A stretch of DNA of 11,824 bases from CAZEVY01 sp964515555 (GCA_964515555.1 CAZEVY010000135.1:1-11824); one strand, 5' to 3'. Counted from the first letter of the stretch, positions 1 to 6,782 are shown. The notes: generated by a model from the sequence alone, not told the origin. A program made the numbers and translations.

Positions 1-911
1 TCATCATTATGACCGACGCCGACATCGACGGATCGCACATCCGGACGCTGTTGCTGACGTTCTTCTTCCGGCACATGCAGGAGTTGATCGACCGCGGTCA
101 TGTATTCGTGGCGCAGCCGCCGCTCTACCGCATCAAGAAGGGCAAGCAGGAGCGCTACATCAAGGACGATAAGGAATTCACGCGCGAGATTCTTCGCCGC
201 GCCACCGAAAACGTCGCCGTCGAGATCGCCGGCAACGGCGTCAAGCTCGAGGGCGGCGACCTGCGCGCCTTCCTCATGTCGCTCGACGAATACCAGCAGT
301 TGTTCCGCCGCGTCGAGCGCCGCCTGCGCGACGCGCGCGTCGTCGACGCCGTCACCGACCCCGATCTCAAGATCGACGCCAAGGCCGACTTCGCCGACCA
401 GGCCAATCTGAAGCCGCTGGCCGCGAAACTCAAGGAGTTGAAGATCGCCGCCGATATCAAGCCCGACGAGGAGCACTCGGCCTGGATGGTCACCTATCTC
501 GACGGGACCAACGCCGAGCGCGCCGTCTCCATCGAGCTCGCCGCGCAGCCCGAGTACCGGCGACTGCGCGCCGTCGCCCGCCAGCTCGCTCCGCACAACC
601 GCCCGCCGTTCGTGATGGCGCGCGAGTCCTCGCGCCAGCCGCTGGCCACCTGGCGCGATCTTCTCGCCCAGCTCAAATCCGAGGGCATGAAGGACTGCTC
701 GGTGCAGCGCTACAAAGGTCTCGGCGAAATGAACGCCGGGCAGCTCTGGGAGACCACCATGAACATCGAGAAGCGCACCCTGCTGCGCGTCGAGCTCAAG
801 GACATCGTCGAAAGCGACCAGATTTTCTCGACGCTCATGGGCGAGAACGTCGAGAACCGCCGCAAGTTCATCGAGGAGAACGCCCTCGATGTCCGCAACC
901 TGGACGTTTGA
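1..911 (+). CDS. gyrB: DNA gyrase subunit B, C-terminal part (5' end outside window)
   Basis: GyrB is the ATPase subunit of DNA gyrase, which introduces negative supercoils in the cytoplasm. The open frame enters from the left edge (codons from base 3). It begins inside the TOPRIM domain with IIMTDADIDGSHIRTLLLTFFFR, the Mg-binding DxDxD segment. The QRYKGLGEMN signature falls near residue 233 counted from the ATG at 9, and the protein ends in RRKFIEENALDVRNLDV, the usual GyrB terminus. About 300 residues lie between the DxD motif and the end, as in E. coli GyrB. The fragment therefore carries the roughly 165-residue insertion typical of Gram-negative GyrB and absent from the short Bacillus form. 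ParE is a possible alternative, but the terminus and insertion favour GyrB. The ATPase and transducer domains would lie upstream of the window. Confidence 0.96.
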   Translation, partial: IIMTDADIDGSHIRTLLLTFFFRHMQELIDRGHVFVAQPPLYRIKKGKQERYIKDDKEFTREILRRATENVAVEIAGNGVKLEGGDLRAFLMSLDEYQQLFRRVERRLRDARVVDAVTDPDLKIDAKADFADQANLKPLAAKLKELKIAADIKPDEEHSAWMVTYLDGTNAERAVSIELAAQPEYRRLRAVARQLAPHNRPPFVMARESSRQPLATWRDLLAQLKSEGMKDCSVQRYKGLGEMNAGQLWETTMNIEKRTLLRVELKDIVESDQIFSTLMGENVENRRKFIEENALDVRNLDV

Positions 912-958
912 GTCGCGCCGCGCCGTCGCGCGCCCCGCGTGCTAAGCTGAAGCCGACT

Positions 959-1411
959 ATGGCAACGAGGACCCTCGTCTCCGAGGAAGAGTACCTCCGG
1001 ATGCCGTTTCCGGATCGGGAGATGGAGTACGTCGACGGTGAGCTCGTGGAGCGCTCCCTGCCCAACAACATTCACAGTGAAACCCAGGGGGAACTTGTCT
1101 ACAGGACCCGAAAACTGGCGGAGACGTTGCCTCTCCACGTCAGACCGGAATTGCGGCTTCGGGTAGCGCCCCGAACATACCGAGTTATCGACGTGGCCAT
1201 TCATTCGGGTCCGAAGCCGGAGGGTCTGGTCCCCCCCGACCCACCGCTCGTCGCCATCGAGATCGTCTCGCCCGACGACACCCATGCCGATCTGATGCAG
1301 CGCCTCGGCGAATACCACGCCTGGGGCGTCCTCCACGTCTGGCTCGCCGACCCGCAGGTCGGCGCGCGCATTACACCCGGCGAAGTCTTCGGCCTGCCAC
1401 CTAACACCTGA
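959..1411 (+). CDS. Uma2-family (DUF820) restriction-endonuclease-like protein, shortened
   Basis: The protein belongs to the Uma2 family, a PD-(D/E)XK nuclease-fold group abundant in Acidobacteria and Cyanobacteria whose cellular role is not established. It has the N-terminal pattern SEEEYLRMPFPDREMEYVDGELVER, then VIDVAI (first acidic residue of the fold), PPLVAIEIVSPDD (second acidic region) and YHAWGVLHVWLADP. The ATG at 959 is chosen because the family starts just before this segment; an in-frame extension to 908 adds unrelated residues. At 150 residues it is shorter than the usual 180-190. The stretch between VWLADP and the terminal ITPGEVF motif seems deleted, and the last residues (LPPNT) are encoded by a 7-bp tandem repeat. 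It may be non-functional. Bases before about 1235 have less biased codons than the gyrB side or the second half of the gene, suggesting a mosaic or transferred origin. There is no clear ribosome binding site. Confidence 0.8.
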   Translation: MATRTLVSEEEYLRMPFPDREMEYVDGELVERSLPNNIHSETQGELVYRTRKLAETLPLHVRPELRLRVAPRTYRVIDVAIHSGPKPEGLVPPDPPLVAIEIVSPDDTHADLMQRLGEYHAWGVLHVWLADPQVGARITPGEVFGLPPNT

Positions 1412-1425
1412 CACCTGCCACCTTC
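1398..1425 (+). repeat. Four tandem 7-bp units (CACCTNN)
   Basis: Four consecutive heptamers read CACCTAA, CACCTGA, CACCTGC and CACCTTC. The array supplies the last residues and the TGA stop of the Uma2 gene (1409-1411) and fills the space up to the ATG at 1427. Similar heptamer arrays are common in intergenic DNA of GC-rich soil bacteria. It leaves no Shine-Dalgarno sequence in front of the next gene. Confidence 0.8.
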
Positions 1426-1426
1426 C

Positions 1427-3850
1427 ATGCTCCCCTTCCTCCTCGCCGCCACCGCCTTCGCCCAGTCCCCGGCCACCATGGTCGGCCACGAGTTCCGCCA
1501 GGACGACCTCCCCCAAATCGCCGCCGCGCCCGACGGCTCCATCTGGACCGCCTTCCTCAGCTTCGCCGGCGATCGCGACGACATCGCCATCCGCCGCTAC
1601 CACGAAGGGCGCTGGCAAAACCTCCAGTGGGTCCCCGGAACCAGCGGCGATTCCTGGCTTCCCCAGATCGCCGTCGACGCCTCCAATCGCGTCTGGGTCG
1701 TCTGGTCGCAGATGGCCGCCGGCAACTGGGACCTCTACGCCCGCCGCTTCGATCCCGCCGCGCAAACCTGGAGCGCCCTCGAGCGCCTCACCAATGACCC
1801 GCTCCCCGATATCAACCCCCGGCTCGCCTCCGGCTCGCGCGGCCGCTTCGCCCTCGTCTGGCAGGCCTTCCGCGGCCGTCACAGCAACATATTCCTGAAG
1901 ACCTTCGACGGCGAGAAGTGGTCCGCCGACGTCCGCGTCACCAATCGCGCCGCCAACGACTGGGAGCCCGCCGTCGCCCTCGACTCCTCCGGCGCCGCCT
2001 GGGTTGCCTACGACAGCTACCGCAACGGCAACTACGACGTCTTCCTCGCGCGCGTCTCCGGCGCCTCGATTCAGGAACACACCGTCACCGCCACGCCGCG
2101 CTTCGAAACCCGCGCCACCGTCGCCGTCGACTCCGCCGATCGCGTCTGGGTCGCCTACGAGGCCGGCCTTCCGAACTGGGGCAAGGACCAGGGCTACATC
2201 CTGCGCGACCGCCGCACCGGCGTCCCCCTCGGTGGCGTGCGAGCGCCGCGCATTCGCTGTTTCGACAACGGCGTCTGGCGCGATCCCGCGCAGCCCGTCG
2301 CCGGCGTCCTCCCGGCGGGCAACACCTATCAGCCGCACGTCTTCGCCGACGGCGCGGGCTCGGTGTGGGTCGCCGCCAAGACGCGATTCCAGCAGGCGCT
2401 CCCGCCCCCGGCCGCCGGCAATCGCGGTTATTGGGAATACTGGCTGACGCGATACGAAGGCGGAGGCTGGCGGCCCGCCGTCGCCGTCCCATCCAGCCGC
2501 GGCCGGTCGAGCACGCGATTCTCCGCCGCCCTCGCCGCCGACCGCTCGCTGTGGATGGCCTGGAGCGCCGACGGCCGCCCCGAGCGCTTCTATCACCGCC
2601 CGGTTCGCCAGCAGGTCTTCGCCGCCACCGTTCCCGCCCCCGCCGCCGTCACGCCCGGCTGGGGCGCCGCCGTCACCGAAGAGTACCGCTTCCCTCCCAG
2701 CCATCCCAACGAAATCGCCGACGTCGCGGCCATCCGCGCCTACACCGCCGACGCCGGCGGACGCAAAGCCCGCATCGTGCGCGGCGACTTCCATCGCCAC
2801 ACCGAGCTCAGTTGGGATGGCGGCGGCGCACAGGACGGCTCGCTCCAGGACATGTACCGCTACATGATCGACGCCGCTTCCATGGACTTCGGCGCCTCCA
2901 CCGATCATCAGGGCGGCGCCTGGCCCTACTGGTGGTGGTACACGCAGAAGATGACCGACATGTATCACGTCCCCGGCGCCTACGTGCCCATCTTCGGCTA
3001 CGAGCGCAGCGCCGTTTTCCCCAACGGCCACCGCAACATTTTCTTCGCGAAACGTTCCGAGTCGCGCGTCACGCCTTTTCACATGATGTCGGGAGCGCCC
3101 GCCTTCGCCCTCGGCGCCAGCCCCATGGGCGACGAGCCCGGCGTCGGCTCCGGCGCGCTCGTGGCCAACGATACAAAGCTCCTCTACGAGGAGATCCGCG
3201 CGCGCCGCGGCATCGCCATCTCGCATACATCCGGAACGCGCATGGGCACCGACTGGCGCGACAACGACCCCGACCTCGAGCCCGTCGTCGAAATCTACCA
3301 GGGCGCGCGGACCAATTACGAACAGCTCGGCGCGCCCTACGCCGCCGAGGAGTCCCGCGACGCGCAGCACATGAAGCAGGCCGGCTACCAGCCCGAGGGC
3401 ATGGTGTCGAACGCCTGGGCCAAGGGCTACAAGCTCGGCATCATCACCAGCTCCGACCACGGCTCCACGCACATCTCCTACGCCATGGTCTACACGCCCG
3501 AGACCACGCGCGAGGGAATCCTCGACGCCATCCGCCGCCGCCATACTTACGGAGCCACCGACAACATCATTCTCGACGTGCGCATGGGCGCGCACTTCAT
3601 GGGCGACGAGTTCCGCCTCTCGTCTCCGTCGCCGATTCGCGTCCGTGCGCGCGGCACGCGCGCCGTCGCCAAGGTCGAGGTGATCAAGGACAACGCCGTG
3701 ATCTACACCGCCGAGCCCAAGTCGCCCAACGTCGACTTTTCCTTCCTCGACAAAGGAAGCGTCGATGGCCGCCACTTCTACTACGTGCGCCTTCTTCAGG
3801 ACGACGGCATGATCGCCTGGTCCAGCCCGTTTTTCGTAAACTACCGGTAG
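1427..3850 (+). CDS. Secreted DUF3604 (PHP-like) protein with N-terminal propeller-type repeats
   Basis: This is an 807-residue protein with a short hydrophobic leader (MLPFLLAATAFA, likely cleaved near residue 12) lacking a charged n-region. Residues about 30-395 hold seven similar strands (GSIWTAFLS at 38, RVWVVWSQ at 88, FALVWQAF at 141, AWVAYDSY at 191, RVWVAYEAG at 239, SVWVAAKTR at 312, SLWMAWSAD at 374). They are mostly 47-73 residues apart and suggest a seven-bladed beta-propeller. The C-terminal half is DUF3604, related to PHP metal-dependent phosphoesterases: GDFHRHTE (453-460), DFGASTDHQ (487-495), SHTSGT (599-604) and SSDHGSTH (675-682) supply metal ligands of that fold. Substrate and reaction are unknown. 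No start alternative exists, because an in-frame TGA lies at 1409. The stop codon abuts the next ATG, so it is probably cotranscribed with the lipoprotein gene. Confidence 0.88.
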   Translation: MLPFLLAATAFAQSPATMVGHEFRQDDLPQIAAAPDGSIWTAFLSFAGDRDDIAIRRYHEGRWQNLQWVPGTSGDSWLPQIAVDASNRVWVVWSQMAAGNWDLYARRFDPAAQTWSALERLTNDPLPDINPRLASGSRGRFALVWQAFRGRHSNIFLKTFDGEKWSADVRVTNRAANDWEPAVALDSSGAAWVAYDSYRNGNYDVFLARVSGASIQEHTVTATPRFETRATVAVDSADRVWVAYEAGLPNWGKDQGYILRDRRTGVPLGGVRAPRIRCFDNGVWRDPAQPVAGVLPAGNTYQPHVFADGAGSVWVAAKTRFQQALPPPAAGNRGYWEYWLTRYEGGGWRPAVAVPSSRGRSSTRFSAALAADRSLWMAWSADGRPERFYHRPVRQQVFAATVPAPAAVTPGWGAAVTEEYRFPPSHPNEIADVAAIRAYTADAGGRKARIVRGDFHRHTELSWDGGGAQDGSLQDMYRYMIDAASMDFGASTDHQGGAWPYWWWYTQKMTDMYHVPGAYVPIFGYERSAVFPNGHRNIFFAKRSESRVTPFHMMSGAPAFALGASPMGDEPGVGSGALVANDTKLLYEEIRARRGIAISHTSGTRMGTDWRDNDPDLEPVVEIYQGARTNYEQLGAPYAAEESRDAQHMKQAGYQPEGMVSNAWAKGYKLGIITSSDHGSTHISYAMVYTPETTREGILDAIRRRHTYGATDNIILDVRMGAHFMGDEFRLSSPSPIRVRARGTRAVAKVEVIKDNAVIYTAEPKSPNVDFSFLDKGSVDGRHFYYVRLLQDDGMIAWSSPFFVNYR

Positions 3851-4798
3851 ATGAGGGCCGCCTCCGTCCTCCTTCCGATCGTCCTCCTTGCCTCCTGCCA
3901 GTCGAATCCGAAGAAAACCATCGCCGTCGTCCCCAAGGCCACCGCGCATCTCTTCTTCGTCTCCATCCACGCCGGCGTCGACCAGGCCGCCAAAGACTTC
4001 GCCGTCGACGTCCTCTGGAACGGCCCCAACGAGGAGACCGAGCACACCCGCCAGATCCAGATCGTCGACGCCATGCTCACCCGCCGCGTCGACGCCCTCG
4101 CCATCTCCGCCACCGACGAGCGCGCCCTCGCCGCGCCCGTCCGCCGCGTCATCTCCGCCGGCATTCCCGTGACCGTCTTCGACTCCGGCGTCAACGTCGA
4201 CGGCTACGTCACCTTCGTCGCCACCGATAACTACGGCGCCGGCTCCACCGCCGCCCGCCGCCTGGCCGCGATGGCCGGCCCGCGCGCCAAGGTTGCCATG
4301 GTGATGCACAAACCCGGCGGCACCTCGACCGTCCTGCGCGAGCAGGGCTTCGAGGCGACGCTCTCGAAGGAGTTCCCCGAAGTCCGCATCGTCGCGCGCC
4401 AGTACGGCATGTCCGACCGCGCCAAGGCGCGCGCCGCCGCCGAGAACATCCTCACCGCGCACGCCGATCTCGACGGCATGTTCGCCTCCTCGGAGGCCAG
4501 CTCGCTCGGCGCCATCCAGGCGATTCAGTCGCGAGGCCGCGCCGGCAAGGTGAAGCTCATCACCTTCGATTTCTCCGACGCCCACGTCGAGGCCCTCGAA
4601 GCCGGCGTCATCGACCTGATGCTGGTACAGGATCCCTTCCGCATCGGCTACGAGGCCGTGAAATCGCTGGCCGAGAAGCTCGCCGGCAAGACCCCCGCGA
4701 AGCGTCAGGATCTCCCCGCCCGCGAAATCCGCAAGGCCGACCTGTCGAAGCCCGAGATTCGCGCCCTGCTCTCGCCCGAGTGGCTGAAGAAGAAGTAA
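3851..4798 (+). CDS. Sugar-binding lipoprotein (periplasmic binding protein, RbsB-like)
   Basis: This is a 315-residue solute-binding protein of the Peripla_BP_4 / ribose-binding type, which normally delivers a sugar to an ABC importer or senses it. The N-terminus MRAASVLLPIVLLASC is a lipoprotein signal with lipobox LASC (lipidated Cys16), so it should be anchored to a membrane. The family layout is visible: a first strand TIAVVPKAT, then RRVDALAISATDE, the central AGIPVTVFDSG, the hinge stretch FVATDNYGAGSTAARRLA, then GMFASSEASSLGAIQAIQ and LMLVQDPFRIGYEAVKSL. The ATG follows the DUF3604 stop with no gap, implying translational coupling. No permease or ATPase gene is adjacent in the window, so the transporter partner, if any, is elsewhere. 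The ligand cannot be read from the sequence; ribose, galactose or a polyol are typical of the family. Confidence 0.9.
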   Translation: MRAASVLLPIVLLASCQSNPKKTIAVVPKATAHLFFVSIHAGVDQAAKDFAVDVLWNGPNEETEHTRQIQIVDAMLTRRVDALAISATDERALAAPVRRVISAGIPVTVFDSGVNVDGYVTFVATDNYGAGSTAARRLAAMAGPRAKVAMVMHKPGGTSTVLREQGFEATLSKEFPEVRIVARQYGMSDRAKARAAAENILTAHADLDGMFASSEASSLGAIQAIQSRGRAGKVKLITFDFSDAHVEALEAGVIDLMLVQDPFRIGYEAVKSLAEKLAGKTPAKRQDLPAREIRKADLSKPEIRALLSPEWLKKK

Positions 4799-4819
4799 GG
4801 AGCATCCACAAAGAAGTCA

Positions 4820-4833
4820 GCCGCGCTTGCGGC
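4820..4833 (+). other. Short GC-rich hairpin after the lipoprotein gene
   Basis: GCCGC and GCGGC (5-bp stem) are separated by the 4-base loop GCTT, 22 bases past the lipoprotein stop. No T-run follows, so it is not a classical rho-independent terminator. It overlaps the candidate promoter of the next gene. Confidence 0.3.
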
Positions 4834-4855
4834 CCGCGCCGCCACTGTGTACGCT
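4827..4855 (+). promoter_or_regulatory. Candidate promoter for the isomerase/epimerase gene, possibly leaderless
   Basis: TTGCGG (4827-4832) and TACGCT (4850-4855) are separated by exactly 17 bases and resemble sigma-70 -35 and -10 boxes. The ATG is at 4863, only seven bases after the -10 box. Transcripts from here would have essentially no leader. This fits the absence of a Shine-Dalgarno sequence. It is a pattern match only. Confidence 0.35.
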
Positions 4856-4862
4856 TGAGTCG

Positions 4863-5687
4863 ATGACACGACGCACCTTCGCCCTCAGCGCCGCCGCCGC
4901 GCCCGCGGCGTCGCTCATGAACGCCCCGCTCTCCGCGGCCCCGGCCGACGACCTGAAGCTCGGCGTCGCCTCCTACTCGCTCCGCAACCTCACGCGCGCG
5001 CGCGCCATCGAGGTAATCAAGGAGCTCAACACTCCCTACATCAACATCAAGGAGTTCCACCTCCGCTACAAGTCGACGCCCGAGGAGATCGCCGCCGCGC
5101 GCAAAGACTTCGCCGACGCCGGACTCACCGTCCTCGGCGGCGGCAACATCTCGCTGCGCGAGTCGACCCTCGATGGACTGCGCGTCTGGTTCGAGTACGC
5201 CAAGGCCGCCGGCTTCACGCTCATCGTGTGCGCGCCCACGCCCGATAACGTCGGCCTCGTCGAGAAGCTCGTGAAGGAATACAACATCAAGGCCGCGATT
5301 CACAACCACGGCCCCGAGGACAAGCTCTTCCCGACCCCGCAGAGCGTGCTCCAGGCCATCAAGGGCATGGACCCCCGCATGGGCCTGTGCATCGACGTCG
5401 GCCACACCGCGCGCACCGGCGTCGACGTGGTGGAGTCGATCCGCGAAGCCGGCCCGCGCCTGCTCGACCTGCACATCAAGGACCTGACCGACTTCAAGAG
5501 CTCCCGCAGCCAGGTCGCCGTCGGCGACGGCATCATGCCGATCCCGGCGATCTTCCGCGAGCTGAAGCGCATGAAGTTCCAGGGCGGCGTCATGCTCGAA
5601 TACGAGATCAACGCCGACAATCCCGCGCCGGGAATGGTCAAGTCGTTCGCCTACATGCGCGGCGTCCTGGCGGGTCTGCGCGGGTAG
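4863..5687 (+). CDS. Tat-exported sugar phosphate isomerase/epimerase-like TIM-barrel protein
   Basis: This is a 274-residue protein of the xylose isomerase-like TIM-barrel (AP endonuclease family 2) superfamily, whose members isomerise or epimerise sugars and inositols using a divalent metal. The leader MTRRTFALSAAAAPAASL carries a twin-arginine motif (R3-R4 before T-F) and a hydrophobic Ala-rich stretch, so the protein is probably folded in the cytoplasm and exported by Tat. Barrel-strand motifs are visible: LGVASYSLR, YINIKEFHL (62-66), AAIHNHGPED (145-153), GLCIDVGHT (174-182, with D178 and H181), LLDLHIKD (200-207, with H204) and GGVMLEYE (241-248, with E246), the usual metal and substrate positions. 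The ATG at 4863 is preferred over a TTG at 4827 because it begins directly at the Tat signal. It follows the lipoprotein gene by 64 bases. The substrate is unknown, although export with a sugar-binding lipoprotein suggests a periplasmic carbohydrate. Confidence 0.88.
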   Translation: MTRRTFALSAAAAPAASLMNAPLSAAPADDLKLGVASYSLRNLTRARAIEVIKELNTPYINIKEFHLRYKSTPEEIAAARKDFADAGLTVLGGGNISLRESTLDGLRVWFEYAKAAGFTLIVCAPTPDNVGLVEKLVKEYNIKAAIHNHGPEDKLFPTPQSVLQAIKGMDPRMGLCIDVGHTARTGVDVVESIREAGPRLLDLHIKDLTDFKSSRSQVAVGDGIMPIPAIFRELKRMKFQGGVMLEYEINADNPAPGMVKSFAYMRGVLAGLRG

Positions 5688-5690
5688 CAG

Positions 5691-5753
5691 CACGTTACCG
5701 GGCCCTAGCAGCACGTTTCCGAGCCGTGACCGCACGTTACGGAGCCGCGACCG
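5691..5753. repeat. Three tandem 21-bp units at the convergent gene junction
   Basis: Three exact-length 21-bp units start at 5691, 5712 and 5733, each beginning CACGTT(A/T)C and continuing with (G/A)G(C/G)C. Partial matches extend leftwards into the stop codon of the preceding gene (TAGCAG) and rightwards to GAGGGAGCGGT at about 5764. The region 5688-5792 is otherwise empty and separates the plus-strand genes from the minus-strand block. The segment GAGCCGCGACC...GAGGGAGCGGT recurs inside mnmG at 11415-11437, so this is a dispersed repeat family. Confidence 0.82.
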
Positions 5754-5792
5754 TGAGGGAGCGGTTCTGGCCACAGCCGCTAACGCCGCCCG

Positions 5793-5974
5793 TCAGTCCG
5801 GCGTAATCACCAGATTCAGACCTTCCGCCCCGGCGAAGACGCGGAAATCCCGGTCCCGTGTCAGCAGCGGGATCCTGCGGTCGATGCAGCTCTGGGCGAT
5901 CAGGGCATCGCCAAGACGAGCCTTGCGGCCCTTCGCCAGCGCCTGGGACCGCAACACATATCGGCGGTGATCAC
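5793..5974 (-). pseudogene. vapC: vapC remnant (PIN-domain toxin) with internal deletion
   Basis: Downstream of the antitoxin and overlapping its stop as GTGA (5971-5974), a GTG start reads V-I-T-A-D, matching the usual VapC opening, then falls into another frame and stops after 24 codons. The C-terminal half of a PIN domain continues in a different frame down to the TGA at 5793-5795: ...ARLGDALIAQSCIDRR, then IPLLTRDRDFRVF and LNLVITPD. The GDALIA and TRDRDF motifs are typical of VapC ribonucleases. Roughly 70 codons between the first Asp strand and this half, including a catalytic Asp/Glu region, are missing and the junction is out of frame. The toxin is therefore inactive. This gene is too short and broken to appear as a single ORF. 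Confidence 0.78.
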
Positions 5975-6174
5975 CTGTCGGTCTTCAGGTCGGCCCAGGT
6001 GCGCGAAAATTTGACCTTGCCGCGGAGCTGACGCAGCCGCGCATAGGCCTGCGAGGCGGCGACTAATTGGAGGCCCGCGCGTACTGTTTGCGTCACGCCC
6101 GTGCCACTGGCTCGCTGCGCCCTGTCGAGAAGCTCCGCGGGCACCTCGACAGTTATCTTCCGTGCCGGTTCCAT
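5971..6174 (-). CDS. vapB: VapB-like ribbon-helix-helix antitoxin
   Basis: This is a 67-residue protein resembling small VapB-family antitoxins. It has a predicted beta-strand RKITVEVPAELLDRAQ followed by two helices (GTGVTQTVRAGLQLVAA), the ribbon-helix-helix DNA-binding pattern, and a C-terminal tail (YARLRQLRGKVKFSRTWADLKTDR) of the toxin-wrapping type. The ATG at 6174 is preferred because the DNA-binding strand normally lies close to the N-terminus; ATG 6189 and GTG 6201 are in-frame alternatives and no Shine-Dalgarno sequence decides between them. The stop overlaps the GTG of the vapC remnant by 4 bases, the normal layout of such operons. With its toxin deleted the antitoxin is orphaned. 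It may still bind its own operator or neutralise related VapC proteins elsewhere. Confidence 0.75.
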   Translation of the reverse strand: MEPARKITVEVPAELLDRAQRASGTGVTQTVRAGLQLVAASQAYARLRQLRGKVKFSRTWADLKTDR

Positions 6175-6270
6175 GCCCCTGTTTACCATATTCGATACCA
6201 CTGCCGACTATGGTGAGGATTCGCCTGGATCTTCCGTTCGCGGCGGAGAGCGGAAAGCTCTGTTACCCAT

Positions 6271-6287
6271 GTGTCCGGTTCGGACAC
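6271..6287 (-). terminator. 7-bp inverted repeat downstream of the intact tRNA gene
   Basis: GTGTCCG and CGGACAC pair perfectly around a 3-base loop. The hairpin begins 8 bases beyond the encoded CCA end of the tRNA on the minus strand. It could stop tRNA transcription or guide 3' processing, but no T-run follows. Only the tRNA-proximal arm is duplicated in the second tRNA copy (7178-7184), so the hairpin is broken there. Confidence 0.35.
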
Positions 6288-6295
6288 AATGAGAA

Positions 6296-6372
6296 TGGTG
6301 CCGGCGGGAGGACTCGAACCTCCGACCTACGGATTATGAGACCGTCGCTCTAACCACCTGAGCTACGCCGGC
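6296..6372 (-). tRNA. tRNA-Met (CAU anticodon), intact
   Basis: The minus strand folds into a full cloverleaf. The acceptor stem GCCGGCG/CGCCGGC is perfect, the D stem is GCTC/GAGC with an AGGTGGTTA loop, and the anticodon loop CTCATAA has CAT at 6338-6336. The T stem GGAGG/CCTCC is perfect with a TTCGAGT loop. Discriminator A73 (6299) is followed by an encoded CCA (6296-6298). The G1-C72 pair excludes an initiator tRNA, which has an unpaired position 1. Elongator Met is most likely; an isoleucine tRNA modified by TilS (lysidine at C34) cannot be ruled out. One oddity is a U31-U39 mismatch closing the anticodon stem, shared with the second copy. Confidence 0.93.
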
Positions 6373-6378
6373 GACACT

Positions 6379-6416
6379 TCAGGATAGCAAAGCAGGTTCA
6401 TCGGTCTCCGTCAGGT
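6379..6416 (-). promoter_or_regulatory. Candidate tRNA promoter region (two conserved boxes)
   Basis: Reading the minus strand toward the tRNA, ACCTGACGGAGACC (6416-6403) and GCTTTGCTATCCTGA (6393-6379) are identical in both tRNA copies. The 9 bases between them differ at five positions. TATCCT would serve as a -10 box about 10 bases before the tRNA; the -35 match is poor. Conservation of the boxes with a diverged spacer suggests function. Confidence 0.4.
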
Positions 6417-6452
6417 CACGCCAGCAGGCGAGACGCGCCCCACCGCCTTAGT

Positions 6453-6782
6453 TCAGCGTTGCAGCAGATTCGCCGCCTTCTTGCGGAGAGGATTCAAGTC
6501 ATTCTCGACTACCCTCCGAATCTGATCGCCATCAATCTCGAAGTAATGATGAACGAGAATGTGCCGCAGTCCGGCCGCCTCCGCCCAAACCGTATCTGGA
6601 TGGTCCCGTTTGAAACCCTCCGAACGCGACCTGCAAGCCTCACCGATAATCTGAAGGTGATGCAGCACCCACACCTGCAACATCTCGTCTTCGACGAGCA
6701 TTTCCCCGCTTGGCTGGGTCCTGGCGACGATCTTGTCGATCGCCGTCAGGATGTCTTCCAGCCGCTCCCGGTCCGTTCTCAC
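6453..6782 (-). CDS. hepT: HepT-family HEPN toxin (DUF86 ribonuclease)
   Basis: This is a 109-residue all-helical HEPN protein of the DUF86/HepT family, toxins that act as RNases; characterised members cut tRNA or mRNA. The catalytic R-x4-H-x-Y motif is present and intact as RHILVHHY (R73, H78, Y80), preceded by LHHLQIIGEACRS, the family's dimer helix. The tyrosine is the residue that MntA partners modify with AMP. The GTG start overlaps the stop of the upstream mntA gene by 4 bases (GTGA, 6779-6782), so the two are translationally coupled with the antitoxin first. Length and motif are normal, so the toxin looks functional. The gene sits between the two tRNA copies. Confidence 0.92.
   Translation of the reverse strand: MRTDRERLEDILTAIDKIVARTQPSGEMLVEDEMLQVWVLHHLQIIGEACRSRSEGFKRDHPDTVWAEAAGLRHILVHHYFEIDGDQIRRVVENDLNPLRKKAANLLQR

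Larger units (their letters stand above)
6281..6416. repeat. Direct repeat copy A (tRNA plus flanks)
   Basis: About 136 bp aligned with 7178-7315 at an offset of 897, with about 13 substitutions and two single-base insertions in the other copy. It spans 15 bases beyond the tRNA 3' end, the whole tRNA and about 44 bases of upstream flank. The pair brackets the HepT-MntA genes. Confidence 0.9.

Noticed and set aside
710..4585. 1291-codon open frame on the minus strand, and a 770-codon plus-strand frame at 1918-4230
   Set aside because: Both are low-complexity Arg/Gly/Ala-rich shadows of the GC-rich genes on the plus strand and match no known protein pattern; the plus-strand genes have clear family motifs.
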